In this document: one piece after another, positions 5,801-11,990 of the stretch | How the letters are laid out: each line of letters begins with the position of its first letter | How positions within the stretch are numbered: the first letter of the stretch is position 1 | IMG/VR virus record: IMGVR_UViG_3300026078_000093 | Coordinates: 1 to 22,708 of that record | DNA: 22,708 nt | Direction: 5' to 3' (one strand) | Source of the DNA: a virus | Program-made: the position numbers and the translations under genes | Notes under the pieces: generated by a model | What the model was told of the DNA's origin: nothing | Database searches by the model: none | What the model saw: the letters and a program-made list of their open reading frames with translations, nothing else

Positions 5801-7398
5801 TGGCGAAGCTCCCAAAGCCGGCAGAGCCCGAAGAAAGCCCGCTGCAGAAGCTGGCGCTTGAAAAACTGGCTGAGTGCCGGTCGAAAAAGGCCTACATCGA
5901 ACTCGATATCAAGGAGTGCTATTTCTTCTGCGCGCCGCAGCGGCAGCGCACGATCTCGTCGATGACCGAACCGGCGCAGCAGCGCATGCTGGACGCCGCC
6001 GAACTCAATACCGATGTCGCCTTTTTGCTGGCTCAGGATTTCGTCACCGAGGTGATCAACACATTCATGCCAGAGGCGCAGCCATGGTGCGAGCGCGGAC
6101 CTGGCATGGACCTTCCGCCCGGCGCCTGGGATAAGGTGAAGGACGACATCAAGAAGGATGACAACAAGATTTTCGATGCGATGAAGGCGTCGAATCTGTA
6201 CCCCGAACTGGCAAAGGCCTTTTACCCTGACCTGCCGATCGGCACCGTGGCGGCGTGGATCGATCGTCCGCATCCGTCCTCGGTGATCACGGTGTCTGCG
6301 ATTCCGTTGCGCGAACTTGAGATCAACCTCGGGCCATACGGTGAAATCGATGACCGGTTCGCCGTGCGCTACACCCGGAATTCCTACGTCCGCGAGCTCG
6401 TTGGCGAGGAAATCTGGAAGGGTATGCGCGGCGACCTGAAAGAAAAAATTCGGAAAAAGCTGACCGTGCGCACCCAGGTCATCTGGGGGTTCTGGCGCAT
6501 CTGGGAAGATATAGGCGATGAGACCTGGCAGCATGTCGTGCTCGTCGGCAACGAACTGGTGCACCAGTCAACCTGCAAGGGTGAGGGCTCTTGTCCGCTA
6601 TGGGTGGCGCGGTTCAATCCCTCGTCGGACTGGCCGCATGGTATCGGTCCGATGATCCAGGGCCTGCCGTCGTTCCGGCAGATCGACGAACTCGAATCCA
6701 TGCTGATCGAGAATGCCGAACTGGCACTTGTTCCGCCGATCACCTACCCCTCGGAAAGCTTCACTAACATCGAACAGGGCCTTGAGCCGCGCATGGCCTA
6801 CCCGATCATGCCCGGCCACGAAAAGGCAGTGCAGGCGATCTACACCGTTCCGCCGGCGAACCCGGCAACCTATGCTTACGAAGACAAGCTGAAAAAGCTG
6901 AAGAAGCTGTTCTACGTCGATATGCCTGAACAATCGGGCGACACCCCCCCGACGCTCGGGCAATGGCTGGACGAGATGGCGCGCGCGCAGCGCCGTATCG
7001 GCACCCCAGGTTTGTCGTTCTGGCGCGAGGGACCGGCCAAGATATTCCTGCGGTTCCAGCATCTGCTCGAGCAGTCCGGCGCGATCAAGCCGCTCAAAGT
7101 CGACGGTCGCGCGGTCGCCACGATGCCACGCAATCCGGCGCAGGCCGCCGCCGAGCAGCAGGAAGTCGCGATGACCATGAAGGCGGTTCAGTTCCTGGGG
7201 CAAGCCTTCCCCGAAGAATTCAAGATGTACGTCGACGGCGAAAAGAGCATCACCAAGATCCTCGACAAGATGCGGGTCACGCTACTCGTCATGCGCGACG
7301 CCGATAAGGTGAAGGAAGCCGTGGCCGCGATGGCCCCTCTGGCCGGAAGCCGCCATGTGGCCGGTGCTCCCGACCAGCCGCCAGGACCGGCCGCATGA
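5800..7398 (+). CDS. Portal (head-to-tail connector) protein, T7 gp8 type
   Basis: 532 aa, the size expected for the T7 gp8-like head-to-tail connecting protein family. It forms the ring at one capsid vertex through which DNA enters and leaves. Visible family features: an N-terminal helical part with 'ECYFFCAPQRQR' (about residues 38-49); a middle wing region ending in 'SSDWPHGIGPMIQGLPSFRQ' (about 274-293), the conserved 'yG.GP...al..i..L' block; and a C-terminal helical crown with Gln/Ala-rich 'NPAQAAAEQQEVAMTMKAVQ'. The C-terminus is Pro/Ala/Gly-rich. The start overlaps the preceding stop (TGATG), and the end overlaps the next gene as ATGA. No membrane segments. Identification is firm from length, motifs and its place between terminase and scaffold. 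Confidence 0.9.
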   Translation: MAKLPKPAEPEESPLQKLALEKLAECRSKKAYIELDIKECYFFCAPQRQRTISSMTEPAQQRMLDAAELNTDVAFLLAQDFVTEVINTFMPEAQPWCERGPGMDLPPGAWDKVKDDIKKDDNKIFDAMKASNLYPELAKAFYPDLPIGTVAAWIDRPHPSSVITVSAIPLRELEINLGPYGEIDDRFAVRYTRNSYVRELVGEEIWKGMRGDLKEKIRKKLTVRTQVIWGFWRIWEDIGDETWQHVVLVGNELVHQSTCKGEGSCPLWVARFNPSSDWPHGIGPMIQGLPSFRQIDELESMLIENAELALVPPITYPSESFTNIEQGLEPRMAYPIMPGHEKAVQAIYTVPPANPATYAYEDKLKKLKKLFYVDMPEQSGDTPPTLGQWLDEMARAQRRIGTPGLSFWREGPAKIFLRFQHLLEQSGAIKPLKVDGRAVATMPRNPAQAAAEQQEVAMTMKAVQFLGQAFPEEFKMYVDGEKSITKILDKMRVTLLVMRDADKVKEAVAAMAPLAGSRHVAGAPDQPPGPAA

Positions 7399-7751
7399 CC
7401 GTCGACGAAAAGGTCCTCAGTTTCACCGAACAGGAGACAAACGCAATCAAGGCGATTGCGCGTACCGACGATGGAGCCTTGCTGCATCGCTATTTGCGGC
7501 GGGTTTTGGAAGCGGTTATGGACCTTCAAGACGACGGTGCGTTGCGCCAACAGAACGGTCGCCGCAGTTTGGCACGAGACCTGATGAGGCTTATGGCCGA
7601 GGGAATTGATGACCGACGCGACAGCACCAACGACTCCATCCTCAGCCGACCCGGCGGTCCCGCCGCCGTCGCCCCCCGTCGCGGCGCCGGCCGCCGTATC
7701 ACCGCCGACACCCACGTCGCCGGATACGACGACCCCGACACCTCCCGCTAG
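7395..7751 (+). CDS. Small protein between portal and scaffold
   Basis: 118 aa, ATGA-coupled to the portal gene. The first 73 residues look like a folded helical protein (VLSFTEQETNAIKAIARTDD ... YLRRVLEAVMDLQDDGALRQ), with the 'DGALRQQNGRRSLA' form that recurs in small portal-adjacent proteins. The remaining 45 residues overlap the scaffold gene by 143 bp in another frame and are Arg/Gly/Asp-rich and unlike a domain, so they may be a run-on tail that arose by loss of an earlier stop. Role unknown; likely a minor head protein or assembly factor. Confidence is higher for the N-terminal part than for the whole length. Confidence 0.65.
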   Translation: MTVDEKVLSFTEQETNAIKAIARTDDGALLHRYLRRVLEAVMDLQDDGALRQQNGRRSLARDLMRLMAEGIDDRRDSTNDSILSRPGGPAAVAPRRGAGRRITADTHVAGYDDPDTSR

Positions 7752-8400
7752 CCCGGTCGCCGCGGCTCCGCCGGCCGATCGCCCCGCATGGCTGCCCGAG
7801 TCGTTCAAGGCGCCGGAAGAACTGGTCGAGAAATTCAACGAATATGCTACCCGCGTCGCCGCCGAGGACTCGCGCAAAGCGTCCTTGCCGCAAACGCCGG
7901 AAGCCTACGAGATCAAGCTGCCGGAAACATTCACGGCGCCCGAAGGCATCAAGGTCGATCTCAATCCGAACGACCCGCTCTACAAAATGGCACGCGAGAT
8001 GGCGCACGCCAAGGGCTGGTCGCAATCTGATTTTTCCGAAGCGCTCGGCGTTGTCGCCACCATGCGCGCTGGCGAAACTGCTGCCTATGAAGCCGCAAAG
8101 ACCGCAAATCTCGCGGCGCTCGGCGCCAAGGGGCCGGAGCGCATCGATGCGGTGACACGCTGGCTCATTGCCAATGGTTCGCCCGAAGAGGTCAAGCCGA
8201 TCATCGCCACGCTCGCCACATCAAATCACGTCACGTTTTTTGAGAAGATGATCGCGAAGCTGTCTTCACAGGGCGCGGCGAACTTCCGACGCGGTGGCGA
8301 GGATGTCGATACCGGCAAGGTCACGCCGGAGGTCTACGAAAAAATGTCCTACGGAGAAAAGAAGGCTTACGCCGAACGTATGAGCGGCAAAGCGGCCTGA
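7609..8400 (+). CDS. Capsid scaffolding protein
   Basis: 263 aa from ATG 7609 (GAGGGA at 7599-7604 is a good SD; a TTG at 7606 is also possible). The first roughly 60 residues are almost only Pro, Ala, Thr and Ser and must be disordered. Then comes a scaffold-like part: 'WLPESFKAPEELVEKFNEYA', 'PEAYEIKLPETFTAPEGIKV' and a long helical region (GWSQSDFSEALGVVATMRAG). 'P..Y.i..P' followed by helices is typical of podophage scaffolds. Scaffold proteins shape the prohead and leave before DNA packaging. The gene directly precedes the major capsid gene, which supports the call. Residues about 205-235 (LATSNHVTFFEKMIAKLSSQ) may form the C-terminal capsid-binding helix. Confidence 0.82.
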   Translation: MTDATAPTTPSSADPAVPPPSPPVAAPAAVSPPTPTSPDTTTPTPPASPVAAAPPADRPAWLPESFKAPEELVEKFNEYATRVAAEDSRKASLPQTPEAYEIKLPETFTAPEGIKVDLNPNDPLYKMAREMAHAKGWSQSDFSEALGVVATMRAGETAAYEAAKTANLAALGAKGPERIDAVTRWLIANGSPEEVKPIIATLATSNHVTFFEKMIAKLSSQGAANFRRGGEDVDTGKVTPEVYEKMSYGEKKAYAERMSGKAA

Positions 8401-8420
8401 TTTGAAAAGGAACCTGAACG
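8401..8420 (+). promoter_or_regulatory. Strong ribosome binding region of the major capsid gene, repeated at 10525
   Basis: AAGGA at 8407-8411 stands 9 nt before ATG 8421, in one of the few untranslated gaps of the operon. The stretch from TTTG to the start ATG matches the region before the gene at 10545 (10525-10547) except for two single-base insertions, one in each copy. Such a strong site fits the high yield needed for the capsid protein. Confidence 0.6.
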
Positions 8421-9365
8421 ATGCCTGTCAATAACCTGATCACCGTCGCCGAATACGCAAAGTCGTTTGCGCAGGAAGATATCCGGCGTCCCGTCATCGA
8501 AATGTTCGCCAAATCGGTGGACTTTTTCGACGTACTGCCGTTTGAAGGCCTGAAAGGCTCGGTGTTCGTTTACTACCGCCAGGCTGTTCTACCGACCCCA
8601 CAATTCCGCGGCATCAACGAAGCGAGCTCGTCCGGCCACGGCACGATCACTCCGCTGCAGGAATCGACCGCGATCATCGATCACGACATTGACGTGGATC
8701 GCGCGATCATCGACCGCCACGGCCCTGAGCGTCGCAATTACGAAGAACAGATGGGCATCACCGCCTTCGGCCAGTTGTGGGCGACCACGCTGATCAAGGG
8801 CGATCAGTCCACCAACCGCCGCGTGTTCAACGGCCTGCAGAACCGTTGCAACAAGTACTCGCGCGACATCCACAATTCGGCCGCTTCCGGCGGCGCCGCG
8901 CTGTCGCTGGCGAATCTGGACACCGCGATCAACGCGGTGAACAACCCGACCCACATCCTCGCGCCCTACGCCTCCCGCCCGCTGTTCATCCAGGCAGCGC
9001 GCAATACCACGCTGTCCGGCTTCGTGATGCAGACCTGGGACCAGATCGGCACGCTCAAGATGAGCTACGCCGGGCTGCCGATCATGTGGGGATATCCGAA
9101 GGACGATCACCCTCCGATGCTGGACTTCACGGAAGTGGCTTCCGGCGGCGGTTCGGCCGTCACCGCCTCGCTCTACATCGCCTCTGTCGGCGAAGGAAAG
9201 CTGCGCGGCCTGCAGGTTCGCCCGATCGAAGCCCGTGACATCGGTCTGCTGCAGGACGGCAAGACCTATCGCACGCATTTGTCGTGGGACGTCGGCATGG
9301 TCGACGAACACAAATACTGCCTGGCCCGGCTTGATAGCTGGACCAACGCAGCCATCGTCGCCTGA
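8421..9365 (+). CDS. Major capsid protein
   Basis: 314 aa. It follows the scaffold gene and has the strongest ribosome binding site of the operon. The opening (AEYAKSFAQEDIRRPVIEMF, then 'SVDFFDVLPFEGL') and the later 'LPTPQFRGINEASSSGHGTI' are typical of HK97-fold capsid proteins of podophages such as the BPP-1 group: an N-terminal arm, then a 'D-f-f..lPF' turn and an 'R.iN' loop. 'DHDIDVDRAIIDRHGPERRN' marks the start of the helical P-domain, and the C-terminal domain holds 'GLPIMWGYPKDD'. No N-terminal protease delta domain is evident, as expected when a separate scaffold is used. The major building block of the shell. Exact capsid family not certain, role firm. Confidence 0.87.
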   Translation: MPVNNLITVAEYAKSFAQEDIRRPVIEMFAKSVDFFDVLPFEGLKGSVFVYYRQAVLPTPQFRGINEASSSGHGTITPLQESTAIIDHDIDVDRAIIDRHGPERRNYEEQMGITAFGQLWATTLIKGDQSTNRRVFNGLQNRCNKYSRDIHNSAASGGAALSLANLDTAINAVNNPTHILAPYASRPLFIQAARNTTLSGFVMQTWDQIGTLKMSYAGLPIMWGYPKDDHPPMLDFTEVASGGGSAVTASLYIASVGEGKLRGLQVRPIEARDIGLLQDGKTYRTHLSWDVGMVDEHKYCLARLDSWTNAAIVA

Positions 9366-9383
9366 TTTTGAAGGGATAGGACC

Positions 9384-9863
9384 ATGAGCTTCCCGAGCGA
9401 TCGCGTTTATAGTTTCGACGCCAATCTCGTCCTCGCGGACGGCGCGGCGGCACAGACCGCCACCGGCTATTCGCAGGTGGGCGGCGCCAATGCCATCCTT
9501 GATCTCGGTGGCAACCAGAGCACGTCGCCGAAACAACAGGCCCGTATGGATGCGGTGCTGATCGTTGATGTCTCGGCGATCGATATTTCTTCCAGCAACG
9601 AGACCTACAAGTTGATCCTGGTCGGGTCCAACGATGCAGGTCTGGCAACGGGCAATGTTGTCCTCGGGGAGATCATGCTTGGCAAGGGCGCCTCGCTCGA
9701 CATCCTCAACGGTGCGGACAGCGTGGTGGGCCAGTACGAAATCCCGTTTTCCACCAACCAGGCAGGAAACCTATACGAGTTCCTGGGCCTCTACGCCGTA
9801 CTTGGGGGAACGACGCCATCGATCACCTATACCGCCGATATCGGCGTGATGATGGAGCCCTGA
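9384..9863 (+). CDS. Probable capsid cement (decoration) protein, Bbp16-like
   Basis: 159 aa, with AAGGGATAGG (9371-9380) as ribosome binding site. Beta-rich, with alternating hydrophobic strands (DAVLIVDVSAIDISSSNETY, KLILVGSNDAG, NVVLGEIMLGKG). The start 'SFDANLVLADGAAAQTATGY' and 'NAILDLGGNQ' followed by a strand and 'L.V.sNDAgL..G...lge..lG.g' resembles the Bbp16 family of jelly-roll cement proteins from phage BPP-1, which bind between capsid hexamers and strengthen the shell. Its place right after the capsid gene supports this. A generic decoration protein of another family is the alternative. No cysteines or signal peptide. Confidence 0.65.
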   Translation: MSFPSDRVYSFDANLVLADGAAAQTATGYSQVGGANAILDLGGNQSTSPKQQARMDAVLIVDVSAIDISSSNETYKLILVGSNDAGLATGNVVLGEIMLGKGASLDILNGADSVVGQYEIPFSTNQAGNLYEFLGLYAVLGGTTPSITYTADIGVMMEP

Positions 9864-9865
9864 TC

Positions 9866-10102
9866 ATGTTGCATGGCAAGAAGGTCTGGCATCTGAACGA
9901 TGAGAAGGGCTGGCATCAGCTCACGATGGAGGCGATCGATGCCAACCATGCGGTGAGCGCTGATCCCGAGCATTGGTCGTTTGAAAAGCCGGTCGAGGAA
10001 AAAGTCGAGGAAGCCTTCGGCGTGAAGGTTGAGACCGAAACCGATGAGGAAAAGGCTGCGCGCGAGAATGGCGCAGGCCCCCAGCCGGGAGAGTCCGCGT
10101 GA
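9866..10102 (+). CDS. Small acidic hypothetical protein of the head operon
   Basis: 78 aa from ATG 9866, 2 nt after the cement gene, with GGAG 9 nt upstream. The first half has the form 'MLHGKKVWHLNDEKGWHQLT' followed by 'MEAIDANHAVSADPEHWSFE'; the second half is very acidic (KPVEEKVEEAFGVKVETETD) and disordered. The 'm...dA..ai..dP..WS..kP' pattern occurs in small proteins between capsid and tail genes of rhizobial and other phages. Function unknown; perhaps a minor head component. GTGA-coupled to the next gene. Confidence 0.65.
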   Translation: MLHGKKVWHLNDEKGWHQLTMEAIDANHAVSADPEHWSFEKPVEEKVEEAFGVKVETETDEEKAARENGAGPQPGESA

Positions 10103-10548
10103 GCGTCCGCATCCATCCGAAGTATATCGACCCTACCGACCATGTTCTTGTGTGGGACATCGGCCCGGTCAGGGTCGAAGCTCCGAAGGCCCCGGTCGAA
10201 CCCGTCGAAAGTAAGGATCTCAAGGGCGCCGATTTCGCGCTCGCAAAAATCCATTACGAAGATGCACTCGAACAATATCGCACCGACCTGCGTGCCTACG
10301 GTGAGGCTAAGAAGGCCTATACCGCGTGGCATCAGAACAACGGCGGCCCGATCAAGCTCAAGCAATGGTCGACCGATGCGGTTCATTCACTGACGGTCGA
10401 CCCTGAACGCTATTTCCTGGAACTGCCGAAAGGCCTCAAGCCCGGCAAGGCCCAGGCCGAAGCCGATCGCATCGCGGAAATGACTGAAGCGGAAATGCAG
10501 GAAGCGCGGGAGAAAGACCCGCAGTTTGGAAAAGGAACCGAACGATGA
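10099..10548 (+). CDS. Hypothetical phage structural-operon protein
   Basis: 149 aa from GTG 10099 (GTGA overlap). Residues about 45-78 form a helix (FALAKIHYEDALEQYRTDLR), followed by a short basic and aromatic part (AWHQNNGGPIKLKQW), then 'DPERYFLELPKGLKPGKAQA' and an acidic helical tail. No known domain. The last residues (FGKGTER) are encoded by the very bases that serve as the ribosome binding site of the next gene, so the end of this protein may be shaped by that need. Likely a minor virion or assembly protein; role not assignable. Confidence 0.65.
   Translation: MSVRIHPKYIDPTDHVLVWDIGPVRVEAPKAPVEPVESKDLKGADFALAKIHYEDALEQYRTDLRAYGEAKKAYTAWHQNNGGPIKLKQWSTDAVHSLTVDPERYFLELPKGLKPGKAQAEADRIAEMTEAEMQEAREKDPQFGKGTER
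10525..10544 (+). promoter_or_regulatory. Ribosome binding region of the exported-protein gene, near-copy of the capsid gene's
   Basis: AAGGA at 10532-10536 lies 8 nt before ATG 10545. Apart from one extra G here and one extra T in the other copy, the stretch TTTG...GAACGATG is the same as at 8401-8423. Unlike the capsid copy it lies inside the preceding reading frame. It implies strong translation of the signal-peptide protein. Confidence 0.55.
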
Positions 10549-11180
10549 ATCGCCTTTTAACCTCGCTGCTGGGCGCTACCCGAGCGCTTCTGATCGCCTC
10601 GCTGGTCGCCCTTCCGTTCAGCCTGCCAATACAGAAGGCAGAGGCGGCCGCGACAACCCAGACGCTGCACGCCTATCTGTGCGCACCCCGCCCCGTGGGT
10701 GCCGCCGCGGGCCCGCAGCGAGTCGTCAATACCTCGACCACGGCTGCTACGGCCTACACCCTCAACGGTCAGGGCTGCGCCCTCTTTGCGGTGGCCGACG
10801 TCGGCTTCTTCCTGTCGCAGGGCTTTACCTACGGCCCCTCGACCTTCGTGCTGACCCAGACCGCGATCACGGCGACCACGACGTCCTCGACATCGACCAT
10901 CACCTTGCCGGCCTATGCTTACATCACGGCAATCGTTCTGGAAGAGACCGCGGGCAACGCCATCACCGGCGGCGTCGATATCGGCGATTCCGGTTCGGCC
11001 ACTCGGTATGCCTCGGCAGTAGCACTCGGTGCCAATGGCATCGTGGCGGTGGCCGACTCGGCCCTGACCCGTGTTTTCGCAAACTCCGGTGTTCCCGTTG
11101 CCGATCAGGTGCTGGTCGCTTGCCACACCTCCTGTAACTCCGGCTCTATCAACATCACGATTCAGTACACCTATTACTGA
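10545..11180 (+). CDS. Exported beta-rich protein of the head operon (signal peptide)
   Basis: 211 aa, ATGA-coupled. Residues 1-34 are a clear Sec signal: Arg3 and Arg13, hydrophobic ALLIASLVALPFSLPI, then KAEA-A as cleavage site. The mature part is rich in Ala, Thr, Ser and Gly and beta-like; 'AYITAIVLEETAGNAITGGV' followed by 'DIGDSGSAT' and the final 'SINITIQYTY' look like small phage structural or head-fibre-type proteins, which normally lack a signal. Four cysteines (C46, C78, C193, C197) could form two disulfides outside the cytoplasm. It is the last gene before a strong terminator and has a ribosome binding site like that of the capsid gene. Either an exported phage protein acting at the envelope or a virion protein with a hydrophobic N-terminus; undecided. 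Confidence 0.75.
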   Translation: MNRLLTSLLGATRALLIASLVALPFSLPIQKAEAAATTQTLHAYLCAPRPVGAAAGPQRVVNTSTTAATAYTLNGQGCALFAVADVGFFLSQGFTYGPSTFVLTQTAITATTTSSTSTITLPAYAYITAIVLEETAGNAITGGVDIGDSGSATRYASAVALGANGIVAVADSALTRVFANSGVPVADQVLVACHTSCNSGSINITIQYTYY

Positions 11181-11230
11181 GGGAACGGTCTTCCCGATTT
11201 AATGGCCATTTGAGTGTCCTCCCAGACTTA

Positions 11231-11255
11231 AGCCGTCCTTCGGGGCGGCTTTTTT
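11231..11255 (+). terminator. Intrinsic terminator after the head gene block
   Basis: AGCCGTCC (11231-11238), loop TTCG, GGGCGGCT (11243-11250) form an 8-bp stem with one G-T wobble and a stable UUCG-type tetraloop, followed directly by a run of T (11250-11255). This is a textbook Rho-independent terminator. It divides the head operon from the tail genes starting at 11298. As no clear promoter fits into the 42 bp between, part of the transcription probably reads through. A second weak hairpin (GGGAA/TTCCC, 11181-11195) precedes it. Confidence 0.88.
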
Positions 11256-11297
11256 CGTGGTGCGTTGCGCCGACTTGTTGATGGCGGAAGGTGAGGC

Positions 11298-11981
11298 ATG
11301 GCAGCATTCGAATGGCCTTTATCGAAGCTCGAAATCATCAACTCCGCGCTGTCCCAGTGCGGAGATAATACAATCGCGGTTGCTGACGACGGTTCAGACG
11401 AATGGAATACCTGCTCGCCCGCCTATGAGCGCGCACTGGCCTATATGATCGAGTCCCATGGATGGGGGCAGGCAACCGACGTGCGAACGTTGCAGCCCGC
11501 CGCCAACGCCCCAGACGACGATCAATATGATACCGCCTACAACCTGCCCTCCGATCTGGTGCATCTGATCCTGGTGCGGATCGACGACCGGCCCTGCGTT
11601 TGGGATCTGCAGAACAACCAGCTTCTGGTTAACGCCCAAGGTGGTCCGCCGCCGCCATCACTGGCCCAGACGCCCGCCGTGGTCACGATCAAGGGTGTTT
11701 TCTCGACCAATTCAGATCCGACGTTTGCCACGCCGACCTTTGTGGTGGCACTGATTGCCTTCGTCATGTCCGGAATTTACCGCGGCCTGCACGAGGATGT
11801 CGGGCAGGCCGAGCGCATGTGGAATTCCGGCAAGGCTATGCTGCTCGAGGCGCAGGCCCGTCACGATATGCAGAAACCCAAACGATCGATGTTCAACTCG
11901 CGCATCACGGCCTCGCGCCGCATTCGCCGCCCGTGGCCGCCGGTCCCCGGTGGCTGGGGTGGGACGAACACGCCAGGCTAG
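11298..11981 (+). CDS. Tail tubular protein A-like adaptor (T7 gp11 type)
   Basis: 227 aa, close to the T7 gp11 length (196) with an added basic C-terminal tail. Family signs: 'LEIINSALSQCGDNTI' at residues 11-26, 'CSPAYERALAYMIESHGWGQ' (about 39-58) matching the 'Y......lL..h.W..A' pattern, 'YDTAYNLPSDLVHLILVRID' (about 77-96) matching 'y.Y.LP.D', and a helical end with 'AMLLEAQARHDM'. The adaptor ring joins the portal to the nozzle. The last 35 residues (Arg-, Pro-, Gly-rich) may be disordered. ATG 11298 is preceded by GGAAGGTGAGG. It opens the tail block, next to the nozzle gene as in T7. Confidence 0.85.
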   Translation: MAAFEWPLSKLEIINSALSQCGDNTIAVADDGSDEWNTCSPAYERALAYMIESHGWGQATDVRTLQPAANAPDDDQYDTAYNLPSDLVHLILVRIDDRPCVWDLQNNQLLVNAQGGPPPPSLAQTPAVVTIKGVFSTNSDPTFATPTFVVALIAFVMSGIYRGLHEDVGQAERMWNSGKAMLLEAQARHDMQKPKRSMFNSRITASRRIRRPWPPVPGGWGGTNTPG

Positions 11982-11990
11982 GGGTGGGCC

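Noticed and set aside
5779-6564. 261-codon minus-strand ORF opposite the portal start
   Set aside because: Antisense to a firmly identified portal gene; no recognisable protein features.
7395-8400. Programmed frameshift joining the small portal-adjacent gene and the scaffold
   Set aside because: No slippery heptamer or following structure is seen near 7600, and the scaffold has its own good ribosome binding site.
8589-9536. 315-codon minus-strand ORF over the major capsid gene
   Set aside because: A typical GC-rich shadow frame (Arg/Gly/Val-rich, no motif) opposite a well-identified gene; it also runs past the capsid gene end.
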